Source: Argentina anserina (taxonomy: Eukaryota > Streptophyta > Magnoliopsida > Rosales > Rosaceae). Taken from it: a stretch of 64,000 nt of DNA. Where the stretch lies: NCBI RefSeq assembly GCF_933775445.1, contig NC_065878.1, positions 10,799,395 through 10,863,394 of the forward strand, written 5' to 3'. Numbering within the stretch: the stretch's first letter is position 1; the number at the start of each line of letters is the position of its first letter. The notes under the pieces were generated by a model. It did not search any database. It had not been told where the DNA came from and was given only the letters and a program-made list of their open reading frames with translations. The position numbers and the translations under genes were made by a program. Below are positions 1-9,825 of the stretch, in pieces.

Positions 1-1280
1 AAATTAAAATAAAACCGAACTAGTTGTGAGGGGAATCTAACATCTTTGGTCTAGGAGGAAGCAATGATGGACCTTACCCTTATGGGAGAAATTCAACATG
101 CCTTATCCACCATATTTATTCTCTAATGAGATGTAATCAAGTGAAAACATATAGACACAATCTGATGCACAATCTTCACAAAGCTATGGTTATGGTCAAA
201 GTCGAAAAATACTTGATCCGAACGAGAACTATCAGTACCACAACATACAGTCAATCACTCACGACCCCTATGGTTGATATATAAGTCAGTATATGCAAAA
301 CTATATATATATACTCGAGCAAGCCAAGAATCACCCAACTTTAAATGATATAATCAATTATGATAAAATTAAAACAAATTGATAGTTTAGCTTCATATTT
401 TAAGTTCAACTGGATGATAAGAAGAAAGATAATAAACTTCAATTATAGTCGACAACTATAATCAAGAAAGCATTTTGTCTGATGTTAGAAAGGGTAATAT
501 AGTCAATCAAAAGATCACATTGGGTGTAGATTAAAGAAAATTATAGGTGCAAGTTTAGTTTAAAGGAGGGCCTATAATATTGGGCTTATATCTAATTTTC
601 TCTTAAATTATTGATAAGTTTATATACTCACATTATTTTTATTTTTAAAATTGGTCATTATGGAGGGTCTCTAATATTGGGCTTATATCTAATTTTCTCT
701 TCAATTATGGACAACCATTTCTATTTTTACCATCAAGGTAAATAAATGTGGAAGTATGTAAGAACCATATCAACCGTGAATCAAATGGTGTCGCTAGTAG
801 ATTGACACATCTTGTTAATTTTAGAAGTATTGATGAGGTGTTATTAATCGGAACCCTCTCTTCGAAGATAGTTGTAATGTTGATAGAGGTATAGACAATA
901 AGTCCCCTCCCCTAACAATGTTTAGCTATCTTGATAATAATATGATGAGTTCTCAACTACTTTTCAATAATAATAATAATAATGATGAACAAATATGAGA
1001 TATGTCTCTGTCATTAGCTACCAGATGATTGATACCAAGTTGGACTAAATCAGACTAAATTAATGGAATCCGATGAGTCCCTTTATAAGTCCCTGTATGA
1101 GTCCCATTGCTTCCCACCTCCCACCTTTGCATCCCAAAATTCTTTTCCTTTCTCCTCAGCATTATGCACACGTGGTTGACGTGAACACCGCTTTGTAATA
1201 CGATTTCCAACTTCACCATAACCAAAAACGAACTGGCGCCACAACCTTAACTCCTGAAGCTACACCTTTCACCGAACGGC
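1..1280. other. Upstream region of the RLK7-like gene, no intact gene
   Basis: No long open frame was found. Around 30-290 one forward frame reads as Q/S/Y-rich coding-like sequence with several stops, possibly an old gene or transposase tail, but I cannot name it. An imperfect direct duplication lies at 565-711. The last 200 bases before the ATG at 1281 would be the promoter and 5' leader of the receptor gene; I did not identify a convincing TATA box there. Confidence 0.5.
565..711. repeat. Imperfect direct duplication, two 50-bp copies
   Basis: Copies at 565-614 and 662-711 share a run containing TAATATTGGGCTTATATCTA and the following TTTTCTCTT, with a few substitutions. The copies are about 97 bp apart, so the unit is probably about 97 bp with a diverged second half. 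A weaker relative of the motif, with ATTGGACTTATAAATAATTT, occurs near 26810, so this may be part of a dispersed repeat. Confidence 0.6.
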
Positions 1281-2882
1281 ATGTCGTTCTTCCGGCAACG
1301 ACAACTCCCTCCGGTTCTTCTTCTCCTTCTCATCCTCTCCTGTTTATTCTCTCCCTCCACATCAAACGAGCTCGACCAACTCTTGAAGCTCAAAGCCTCA
1401 CTTGAAACTTCAAACCCGACTCTGTTCAGTTCTTGGAAGCAAAAACTTCCCACATGCAACTTCACTGGGATTGTCTGCAACTCAAATGGTCTGGTCTCAG
1501 AAATCAATCTTTCTCAGCAAAACCTATCTGGCTCTCTTCCTTTCGACGCGATATGCTCGCTTCCTGAACTAGAAAAGCTTTCTTTCGGTTCAAATTTCCT
1601 ACATGGAAGCCTAACAGAGGATTTGAGGAAGTGTACTCATTTGCATGAACTTGATTTGGCCAAGAATTCTTTCACCGGAAAAGTTCCTGACTTGGGGTCT
1701 TTGAGTCAGCTGAGGCTGTTGAGTTTAAATGGAAGTGAGGTTTCTGGGCTTTTTCCATGGAAGTCACTGGAGAATCTGACGGAGTTGGCTTTTCTGAGCC
1801 TTGGTGATAACAGATTCGATGAGAGTCCGATTACAATGGAGTTGTCAAAGCTTGACAAGCTTTACTGGCTTTACCTTTCAAACTGTAGCATCACAGGTGA
1901 AATCCCAGAGGGTATTGGAAACCTGACTCTGCTTGAGAATCTGGAGCTTTCTGATAACAATTTGGTTGGCGCAATTCCTCAGGGTATTACAAATCTCAAC
2001 AAGCTCTGGCAACTTGAGCTTTATGGTAATTCTCTGATTGGGAAAATCCCAGTTGGGTTTGGCAACCTCACAAGCCTCAGGAACTTTGATGCTTCGAGTA
2101 ATAAGCTTGAGGGTGATCTCTCTGAGCTCAAGTCCATTACAGGGCTTGTGTCTCTGCAACTGTTCGAGAATCAATTAGTGGGCAAAGTTCCGGAGGAGTT
2201 CGGAGAGTTCAAGAACCTTGTTCAGCTCTCGCTTTACATGAACAAGCTCACTGGCTCTCTTCCTCAGAAGCTTGGTTCTTGGTCTGGCATGGAGTTCATT
2301 GATGTTTCAGAGAACTATTTGACTGGTCCAATACCCCCTGGGATGTGCAAGAATGAGAAAATGATTAGTTTTCTTCTGCTGCAGAACAATTTCACAGGTG
2401 GGATTCCTGAATCCTATGCAGATTGCAAGTCTTTGGTTCGGTTACGTGTGAATAACAATTCGCTTTCTGGTACTGTCCCTGTTGGAATTTGGAGCTTGCC
2501 AAATGTTGCTATCATTGATCTCTCTATGAATCAGTTTGAAGGTCCTCTGGCTTCAGATATTGGTAAGGCAAATTCTCTAGCATTATTACTATTAGCTAAT
2601 AATCGATTTTCGGGTGAATTGCCTGCTGCTTTGTCTGAAGCTACTTCATTAGTTAAAATTCAGCTGAGTGTGAACCAATTTGAGGGTCAACTCCCTGAAA
2701 CAATTGGGAACTTGAAGAAACTAGGCAGTCTTCATTTAGAGCAAAATAAGTTGTCTGGTGCTATACCGTACTCATTAGGCTCATGTGTTAGGCTTTCTAA
2801 AATCAACCTTTCCCATAACAATCTTTCTGGCCAAATTCCACCAATTCTTGGATCATTGCCTAACTTAAACTCCTTGAACTGA
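1281..2882 (+). CDS. Truncated LRR receptor ectodomain, RLK7/HAIKU2 type, stop supplied by an LTR
   Basis: An uninterrupted 533-codon frame. Residues 1-28 form a signal peptide (basic start, then a leucine run). An N-terminal LRR cap follows with a Trp and paired Cys (about residues 52-66). The rest is plant-type extracellular LRRs of the LxxLxLxxNxLxGxIP class to the end. The order of segments, including FPWKSLENLTEL, WLYLSNCSITG and TGPIPPGMCKNEKM, follows Arabidopsis RLK7 and its relatives, a clade of receptor kinases of about 970-1000 residues. The protein lacks the last LRRs, transmembrane helix and kinase. The frame runs into a solo LTR whose first three bases (2880-2882) are the TGA stop. 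The sequence shows the truncation; an expressed secreted LRR protein would be inference. HAIKU2 is the nearest alternative name. Start chosen because it is the first ATG before the signal peptide. Confidence 0.85.
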   Translation: MSFFRQRQLPPVLLLLLILSCLFSPSTSNELDQLLKLKASLETSNPTLFSSWKQKLPTCNFTGIVCNSNGLVSEINLSQQNLSGSLPFDAICSLPELEKLSFGSNFLHGSLTEDLRKCTHLHELDLAKNSFTGKVPDLGSLSQLRLLSLNGSEVSGLFPWKSLENLTELAFLSLGDNRFDESPITMELSKLDKLYWLYLSNCSITGEIPEGIGNLTLLENLELSDNNLVGAIPQGITNLNKLWQLELYGNSLIGKIPVGFGNLTSLRNFDASSNKLEGDLSELKSITGLVSLQLFENQLVGKVPEEFGEFKNLVQLSLYMNKLTGSLPQKLGSWSGMEFIDVSENYLTGPIPPGMCKNEKMISFLLLQNNFTGGIPESYADCKSLVRLRVNNNSLSGTVPVGIWSLPNVAIIDLSMNQFEGPLASDIGKANSLALLLLANNRFSGELPAALSEATSLVKIQLSVNQFEGQLPETIGNLKKLGSLHLEQNKLSGAIPYSLGSCVRLSKINLSHNNLSGQIPPILGSLPNLNSLN

Positions 2883-3888
2883 AGAAATTGTAAGCAAGAA
2901 CTAAAAGAACCGGATATAAATTTCTCTTTTGATTAATATTCTTGATGATTTACAATTGAGAGAGTATGTGTATATATAACACAATGTACAAGCTAGTACA
3001 CAACAGCTAAAACCTAGAAAGGCACCACGCAGGAGTGCCAAGATTAAGGCAGAGTAGAGGTGGCAACGGGCCGGCCCGACCCATTTATTTATCGTATCGG
3101 GTTCGGGCCGGTCTATTTTTTTTAAACATTAAGCTCGACAAATGGCCTATACCTATATCGGGCCAGGTTAAGAAACGGGTCAGTCCGGCCCATTAGCAAT
3201 ATAAGACACAATAACAATAAAAAATATTATGTATTAGAATATTTGTCTTATATAGGTATTTAAAATAGTAAAATAAATAAAATACTACATCATATTATAT
3301 AATTTTATTCTTAAAACGTTATGTGAAATATTATAGTTAAAATAATAAAATAATCAAAACAATTACGTTTTCTTCACTATTTTAATAATATTTGTGAAAT
3401 ATTATAGTTAAAATAATAAAATAATCAAAACATTTTAATTGAAAAGTTCTAATATTCAAGTCTAATAATGATAATTGTTTAAATTTTATATAAATAATTT
3501 AAAATTATGTGTTTAACGGACCGACCCATGAATTTATCGTATCTGGACCGTGCCGGGCTCAAAATGAGATCGGACCAGACCAGACTCATGGGCTAAAATA
3601 TCTTGACCCGGCCCGGCCCATTACGCTAACAAGCTCGGGACGGACCGAACCGCTAACGGACGCGGGCCGTGCCGTGCCGATTTTTAACAGGCCCGTGCCG
3701 GGCTCAAGCTTTTCAGCCCATTTGCCACCTCTAACTAAGGTAGAGGCAGTATGGTGGCTTGCATTATAAAAATCAGAAAGCTGATTGGATGAAACCATCA
3801 CATCCAACAGCTAAAACCCAACGGCTACATTCACATCCGAACTAAGCCAACTGAACCAAACTAAACCATAACCTTAATTTCTTCAACA
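2880..3888 (-). mobile_element. Solo LTR, Copia-like, inside the RLK7-like gene
   Basis: The insertion begins TGAAGAAATTG and ends AATTTCTTCAACA, so on the minus strand it runs TGTTGAAG...TTCTTCA with the TG...CA ends of an LTR. A perfect 5-bp target-site duplication TGAAC lies at 2875-2879 and 3889-3893. Removing it joins the receptor frame as SLN then LSRNQ, as the family expects. Without the nested MITE the LTR is about 330 bp. The minus strand near 2890-2980 has the R/U5 look of Copia LTRs (a terminal segment with CTCAATTGTAAATC and CAAGAATATTAATC). No internal domain is present, so this is a recombined solo LTR. Confidence 0.85.
3055..3733. mobile_element. hAT-type MITE nested in the solo LTR
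   Basis: Ends are TAGAGGTGGCAA and TTGCCACCTCTA, a 12-bp perfect terminal inverted repeat of a common plant hAT class. Subterminal regions on both sides are GC-rich strings of GGCCGG, GGGCC and related motifs around an AT-rich core. Flanks ATTAAGGC and ACTAAGGT resemble a degraded 8-bp duplication, offset by a few bases on the left. No transposase frame. Two overlapping antisense ORFs (3509-3807) are products of the GC-rich end and are not genes. Confidence 0.7.
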
Positions 3889-3893
3889 TGAAC

Positions 3894-3999
3894 TTATCTA
3901 GGAACCAGATTTCTAGTGAAGTTCCTGCTACTTTGTCATCCCTCAAACTCAGCCTTCTTGATCTTACAAACAACCAGTTAATAGGCCGTGTGCCCGAGT
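3894..3999 (+). pseudogene. Continuation of the RLK7-like ectodomain after the LTR
   Basis: Starting directly after the TSD, the sequence reads in frame LSRNQISSEVPATLS and then a stretch with LLDLTNNQL and GRVPE. This is the last pair of LRRs of RLK7-like proteins. Homology stops at 3999/4000, where a different LTR-like sequence starts; the frame then hits TGA near 4030. The cap, transmembrane and kinase regions do not reappear anywhere downstream in the window. This segment proves that the ORF ending at 2882 is a broken gene and not a natural RLP. Confidence 0.85.
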
Positions 4000-4190
4000 T
4001 GTTTAGAATATACATCCCAATTTGGAATTGAGACTCATATGAGTATATAAGGGTTTGGGCAACTCTATTTATTACTAATTGGTTTTAGATGTAAACCTCG
4101 TATTACTTTATCACATCATTACTCACATCTATGTGTGAAGCTAAATGATTACACGGGTTTCACGTCACCCAAAATGTTATCAACGTGTAT
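4000..4190 (+). mobile_element. Copia LTR fragment truncating the receptor gene
   Basis: The sequence starts TGTTTAGAATATACATCCCA and continues with GAATTGAGACTCATATGAG and TATATAAGGGTTTGGGC. This is the U3/TATA pattern seen at the start of many plant Copia LTRs. No matching end, internal domain or TSD could be placed; the right limit is an estimate set by the start of the repeated RLP promoter block near 4200. Confidence 0.5.
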
Positions 4191-4199
4191 GGCTTGAAA

Positions 4200-5040
4200 A
4201 TAGTAGGAAATATGAAATCGGTAACAATAATTGCAATTAAAAAAACCGATTATGAAAACTAAAAGACATGAACTACTGTAGTTGCATTGACCAACAGAAT
4301 TGGGGACAACAAATAATGAACATAATGTTTTTGAATATTACTGAACAACTACTCGTCCTTGAGTTGAAAAGTGATAACTCCTCATTTGCATAGAAAAGAA
4401 CTCAACCACTACTTAAGAGATAATTCTTTCCTAGACTATCAAAGAAAAATAATTGCACAATGTGGAAAAATCAAAAGATGTAAGCATATAGTGATAGTCT
4501 GACGGAGGCTCTCTAAAATTAAGTTGCAAGAAGATAAGAGAATTAGAGGTTGCAATTTGTTCTAGATTCCATCATATAAATCATAATCAATGTGTTTTCC
4601 TTTTTCTTAACCTCAAACGTAAAGAGTCGTGGACTAACTCAAACCACATTAGTTCTTTGGTAAGTCTTGTGAATCTTGATTGCTTGATTTAGCTCCAACC
4701 ACTGATCTTGATTACTTAGTCTTCTTGAAAGCCAGTGTTTTAAATCGCCGATTGGTCTGGAATACCCGAGTGCAGACATGGTTCTCTTACTATGGAAATG
4801 CGTTCATATTATAACTAGGTTCGTGTACCCCATTTCATAAGTCGGACTGTCGGAGGACGTAGACTTCCAACTTAACTCATACTGAGGAATCTTGCGATTT
4901 ATGGCTTGACTAAAGAATCGTAGTCAACTTACACTACAAAAAAAAAATACCAGAGGCTATTTCGTACCACATGATTACATAATTTATCTTGGTTGCATAG
5001 TCTATAAATACCATCTTCCGTTTTATCTTGATTTCACCAA
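4200..5040 (+). promoter_or_regulatory. RLP upstream block, copy A (paralogous with 34.36 kb and 41.4/45.2 kb)
   Basis: This block is repeated, diverged, upstream of all three RLP loci. Shared landmarks include TGCATTGACCAACAGAA, AAGCATATAGTGATAGTCTG, AGAGGTTGCAATTTG, CTTGATTTAGCTCCAACCA, AAGCCAGTGTTTTAAATC and ATACCCGAGTGCAGACATGG. A TATA-like TCTATAAATACC sits at 5001-5012. It is the 5' flank of the RLP pseudogene whose N-terminus resumes at 7508. A CACTACAAAAAAAAA run at 4932 looks like a lone CACTA-type end. Promoter function is inferred from position and conservation. Confidence 0.55.
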
Positions 5041-5689
5041 TCAAGGATAAATTATGGGGCTATTATATCTATATAGCCTCGCTGATTATGTCCATCTATA
5101 TGAGACATAATTTCATTTCAATTAATTCATATATTAACCGTATTAAATATATTAGTATATCACTAGATTGGTACATGGTACACGTTACAGTATATCGTAT
5201 TATAATTCAAGGACAAATTATAAAAAGATATCATCTCCTAACTTATATTAGAAAAAAATCACTACTTATGAATTAATTATAAAAAATCATCACATTTAAG
5301 TGGAAATTAGAAAAAGGTCAACAAAATTAGAAACAAATCAATTTAAAAATATTTTCTGGACTGTTTTGCCCTTCTTTCACTCTTTTTTTTTTTCTAATTT
5401 CAGCCATAACTTTCCTGTCCGGCAATAGATTTTGACGCGATTGGTACTGTTAGAAAGATCTCGCTCCCCTCTTTCATTTGATATACTACGCACTCCAAAT
5501 CAACCAACCGTACAAGGCGCAACAACCATCACAAAGGGTTGCCGCCATCGATGAAGGTGCTCCAAGCAATTCCGGCGAAAACCGAAGCTCAAGGTTCCCT
5601 AATTCTAGCTATTCTCTTCATTCTGAGCATACTTATACAAATTTCATTTGAATTTTAACAAAATTTCGCATATTTCCACATTTCCTCTA

Positions 5690-6302
5690 GGCATGTCACA
5701 TCTCCTATCACAACTACTGTCACAGACACTGTCACACTATCTCTTAACTGTCACACTTCCTGTCTCAACTCCTGTTACAATCACTGTCATACACATTCCC
5801 CTGTCACAATAACTGTCACACACATTCCCCTGTCACAATCACTGTCACACACATTCCCCTATCACAACCCCTGTCACAACTGCTCTCACACTCACTGTCA
5901 CACTACCTATCACACCCACTATCACACATGTCGTCACACTACCAATCACACCCGCTATCACACTATCTGTCACAGATCCGATCACATATGCCGTCACACT
6001 ACCTATCACAAATCCTGTCACAGATGCTGTCACACCCGCTGTCACACTACCTATCACAAATGCTGTCACAGATCCTGTCACAGATGCTGTCACACCCGCT
6101 GTCACATTACATATCATAGATGTTGTCGCAGATCTTGTCACAGATGCTGTCACAGCTGTTGTCACACCCGCTGTCACACTACCTATCACAGCTGATGTCA
6201 CACCTACTGTCATACTACATGTCACACGACCTGTCACACCCGCTGTCACACTACCTGTCACACTACCTGTCACACTACCTGTCACACCCGTTGTCACATT
6301 GT
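5690..6302. repeat. CTGTCACA minisatellite, open on both strands
   Basis: About 600 bp built from a 10-14 bp core CTGTCACAC(N)2-5, with higher-order units near 24 bp such as CTGTCACACCCG followed by CTGTCACACTAC. The array reads open for 150 codons on the minus strand (repeated TGSVT/AGVT) and for two 63-codon stretches on the plus strand (repeated LSHPLSHYLSQ). This follows from stop-free periodicity and I do not call these genes. A short GAA/GAGG purine run at 6318-6355 borders it. It lies within the TIR element. Confidence 0.85.
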
Positions 6303-6509
6303 TTTATATAACTGTTGTGAGGAGGAGGAGGACGAGAAGAAGAAGAAGAAGAAGAAACTAATGTGGGCACCTAGGAACTGCTATGGGCACCCCTTAATCA
6401 TCTTCTCCCTTAAACCCATATGTGGGTTTCTTTTTCCGGCTAGCCGCATCTGCAATAACACCAACCTTCTTGTCGTGGCCACCGCCTCCAAATCTTCACC
6501 CAAGTCCAG

Positions 6510-6703
6510 TACATCAAGTCAGACATGGTCCTTGTCATCGGCACCGCCGACATCGTCGGTGTCCTGGCCTCAAAGCAAACCTAGGACCAAGCCTGCAACC
6601 TCAGGATCTCTCTCTCTCTATCCTCGACGAGCACCCTAGAATCGACCTTGCCATCAATGACGCCGACGAGGTCAACCCCAATCTCGATTTAGTCAAAGGC
6701 TGC
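6510..6703 (+). pseudogene. Ribose-5-phosphate isomerase A fragment, captured
   Basis: In one frame the sequence reads YIKSDMVLVIGTA then DIVGVLASKQT, a TAG stop at 6582, and DQACNLRISLS. In another frame it continues [19 protein letters not shown] and LDLVKG. These match in order the plant enzyme's segments (V/I)KSGMVLGLGTGST, DIVGVPTSK, and [23 protein letters not shown]. Those segments hold the phosphate-binding loop and the catalytic Asp-rich loop of RpiA, which interconverts ribose-5-P and ribulose-5-P. The part between GTG and DIVGV is deleted, a stop and a frameshift are present, and the 3' half is missing. The piece is non-functional. Its position inside a TIR element points to transduplication. 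Confidence 0.75.
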
Positions 6704-6902
6704 AGGTCGGAGACGAAGGTGGTGTTACGACTTCTGTGAACAAAAATGGCAGTGGCATTGTTTGTAATTTTGGCGAAAAATAGGGGCAACACTATAAGTA
6801 ATTTAAGAAACTGATTTTTTTCTTCTAATTTTTAAATCTTACTTGACTTTTTTTTCTAATTTCAAGTGTCAAAAGTGACTTTTTATAAGAAGCCCATAAT
6901 TT

Positions 6903-7494
6903 AAAAGATGGTTGGTAGGTGGTACATATTTTTCTGTATCATGGTATGCCGTACCAACTGAAATATAAGTTTTATGAAAAAAAACCCTAATATATGCATC
7001 TATGGTGAGTCGAATTTGGTCTTCTTTCATGCAAGTTGAAGCCAACTACCACTAGACTATCATTACAATTACAACAACTCATGCAAAATAATATATATAT
7101 TCTTAAAAACTATATATATCCATAAATATTTCAGCCGTAGATTTAGTGAAAAATAAATCTCAACCGTAGATTTTTGTTAAATTTATAATTTTTGGACTTT
7201 GACATGTTTAATTTATAACTTTGTACTTGGTAATTTAGTTGAAGTTGTATAAAACTTTGTATTTATGTTGTTATTTGCTATTACTTATTTGGATTAGGCC
7301 TTAAACTTTTTGGGCCATAAACATATTGGTAGAAGCCCATTACTAACCGTACTAACCGAGTACCAACCGTACCAATTAGTTGGTATACCAACGTTATTGG
7401 TTAGTTTAAATGGTGGATTTTTCATACAAATTATATGTTGGTTGGTACATGGTATTGGAAAAATGAGGTTGGTATACCTACCAATCCACCCCTA
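6903..7494. mobile_element. Degenerate TIR element, hAT-like
   Basis: The left end GATGGTTGGTAGGTGGTAC and the reversed right end GGGTGGATTGGTAGGTATACC form an imperfect inverted repeat. Subterminal GGTTGGTA/TACCAACC motifs are repeated in both directions (7345-7400, 7435-7480). The AT-rich centre has no coding frame. A clear target duplication was not found, so superfamily and limits are tentative. Confidence 0.4.
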
Positions 7495-8548
7495 ATTTCA
7501 AAAAAGAACGTTATTCCATCTTGTCGTGGCCAACTCTTTACGTTATTACATCTTGTCGTGACAAAAATGCTTAATCATTTTTTGTAAGTGCTTATCCAAA
7601 GTTTTTTTCATGGAAATTTTTAATGCAGTATACTACGGCGGTGTAGTTCACTCCACTACGCTAATCTATATTGGGCTGTGCTCTTTGCTCTTCTTCCTGT
7701 CACAAATAACACAGCTCGTTAGAGTAAAGACCACAGCGGCGTGGTCTTCAACTCTATGATGTTTAAGTCATGTGAATGGTAATTTAACAGAATAACAATG
7801 AGTAGTCTAGTTTGCTTACTTGAAATGGTAAAGGGTTTGACCTTTAATAGCTTAGTAGAGATGAGTCAATTATTCATTTCCTGAAGTGGGACTTGCTCAA
7901 TTTAAAGGTATTTTCTGGAGCCGTCTTCGGTGCGCGCGTGAGGTCGCGTCCGTAGTCGGATTGGACCTTACTACGGCCCAGCTGGCGTGGTTGTCTCCAC
8001 GCCGGTGTTGGGGGTTTGAGCTCCACTTGGACTTAGTTGTGCTGATTATGGCCAGACATAAGCCTATGCCAACCGAAATCAAACAACAATTGTTGCTCAT
8101 GGGACGTGATCGAGTGTGATTACGAGACTGGTCTAGTGATCGGCGTTGATCTTAGAAGCAGTTGTCTCCATGGCTCTATCAACTCCGGCAGCTCCCTCTT
8201 CTGCCTTATTCATCTTGAGCGGCTCAACCTCGCTGACAATCAATTCAATTCCTGTCATATTCCTACTACTATTAGAAACTTGCCAAAGCTCAGGTATATC
8301 GTTTTCTTCACTTACGCTTTTCTTGTCATGTGTTGTCTGAAGTTTCACAACTGTCCTAGTTATCTCATCTCGATCTATCTTTCAATGAAGATATGTTTGC
8401 CAATGGAGAAACGTTAAGAAGCCTATCTCAAAATTTAACTGCCCTAGAAACTCTGTCTTTCTGACATTAATATATCTTCCATAGTGCCTGACACTTCTGC
8501 AAATTTGTCACATTTGACATCCCTCCGCGTTTGTAATTGCAGCATATT

Positions 8549-9381
8549 TGAAAATACAAGATAGAACAACAACGAGTAATAACAGCGGAATATATAGAAG
8601 AATTTTACTTTTCTATTGAATAATTCATATTACAATGATTACACCTTAATCAATAATAATATTATTCTTAAAAGTAAAAATACTTCTTACTTGATAGTCA
8701 CAATCAAGCATGAAACAACCTCACTAAGATCGTTGCTTCAAATGTCGATACAACCTCACTAAGATCGTTGTAGACACACGGATGATCAACCTCACTAAGA
8801 ACGTTGATGTTGCCACTAAGGTCTTCAATGGAGTCACAAAGATCTCCTAGCACTAAGCTTCCATTTTTGTGAATTTTCTTCTCTTTGGTTTCACCTTCTT
8901 TCTCCTGTCTTTTTTTCTTGTTCGTGTATCTCCTAGAGGCCACTCAACCTACTGCCTATATACATCATATATATAGCAGCCACATATATTCCCTAACCCT
9001 AGGAATTAAACCTAACTTCCCTTCCTAATACATCTCACATAGAAAAGGAAAAAATCCATATGAATATGGAATACACCTTTTATTTTGAATCCTTTTCTAT
9101 AACAATTCCCAAACACCATTTAACTAAATATATATTCCCAAATATATATCAATCTACCCATAATCAAATCATTTAACTAAATATATATTCCCAAATATAT
9201 ATCAATCTACCCATAATCAAATCGGTGGAGACTTATTTGGTAGGAAAAACAAACCATAATCTTTTCCTAGTCCAATTAGGAAACAACTTCAATTCTCCTT
9301 TTGCATATCAAATCTTCATGACTTGTCCTCCACACCTTTGGATCTTCATCAACTATATGGAGGCCAATATATGTACCTTCA
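8549..9381 (-). repeat. 3' LTR of the Copia element
   Basis: 833 bp, TGAAAATACAAG...GTACCTTCA on the plus strand. It is 53 bp longer than its partner because a segment beginning ATTTAACTAAATATATATTC is present twice in tandem (about 9117-9222). Three short copies of CAACCTCACTAAGA(T/A)CGTTG lie within it. The 79-codon frame at 8704-8943 is duplicated in the other LTR and is not a gene. Confidence 0.92.
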
Positions 9382-9396
9382 ATCTCCCCCTTTGGC
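9382..9396 (-). other. Polypurine tract of the Copia element
   Basis: On the minus strand AAAGGGGGAGAT directly abuts the 3' LTR start TGAAGG. This is the usual plus-strand priming site for LTR elements and fixes the minus orientation. Confidence 0.8.
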
Positions 9397-9784
9397 CTTC
9401 CATGCAACTTTCACCATCAAGTACCTACAAAACTACCATGAACAATGTAAGTACAATTTTTTTTCGATAAACAAACCTCAAACATAAACACTAATGTCGT
9501 AGGGACTTGATTCTCCCCCTAAGTTGATGAAGCCAAAGGAGGAGAAAGTAATCTGAACATCATCCTCTTCTATCTCATGACGAGTGCTCCTTGCTCCACT
9601 CATGATAAAAGACTGCACACTTAACACACTATAAGGAGAACAAGAGAGATAGCAATATAAGCTTCAGGTTTTATTTCCTTAACTAGAAGATATACATGCA
9701 AGAGAGTCCAAAAAGGGGTAGGAAATGTAACGCATAAGGGAAGAAAACATGAAGATCTCAAGCTGTAAGGAACTGTGCAATGAA

Positions 9785-9786
<2 letters not shown>

Positions 9787-9824
<38 letters not shown>
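9787..9824. repeat. (TA)n microsatellite
   Basis: About 18 uninterrupted TA dinucleotides within the Copia interior. Confidence 0.95.

Positions 9825-9825
<1 letters not shown>

Larger units (their letters stand above)
5225..6900. mobile_element. Putative Mutator-like element carrying gene-derived sequence (Pack-MULE-like)
   Basis: The two ends are imperfect inverted repeats of roughly 80-100 bp. The left arm (about 5275-5350) has TTATAAAAAATCATCAC then GGAAATTAGAAAAAGGTCAA. The right arm, read in reverse (about 6900-6810), has TTATAAAAAGTCACTTTTGA then GAAATTAGAAAAAAAAGTCAA. The inside holds a minisatellite and a piece of a ribose-5-phosphate isomerase gene but no transposase. Long AT-rich TIRs around captured gene sequence fit a Pack-MULE. 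A 9-bp target duplication was not resolved, so the limits are approximate. It separates the RLP promoter from its coding region. Confidence 0.5.

Noticed and set aside
1878..2174. 98-codon minus-strand ORF
   Set aside because: Antisense shadow of the LRR coding sequence.
3509..3807. Overlapping sense and antisense ORFs
   Set aside because: Generated by GC-rich subterminal motifs of the nested hAT MITE.
5690..6302. Possible CRISPR-like repeat array
   Set aside because: Units are short, contiguous and variable, with no regular unique spacers, and the genome is a plant.
5845..6311. ORFs of 150, 63 and 63 codons over the CTGTCACA array
   Set aside because: They follow from a stop-free short repeat on both strands and have no domain features; treated as a minisatellite.
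7886..8119. 77-codon ORF as an LQFK-type RLP segment
   Set aside because: A short AQFKG resemblance exists, but the rest does not match RLP cap sequence; left as unexplained insert.
8704..8943. 79-codon minus-strand ORF, also at 14102-14341, identical
   Set aside because: It lies in the two LTRs of one Copia element; duplication reflects the LTRs and not a gene family.
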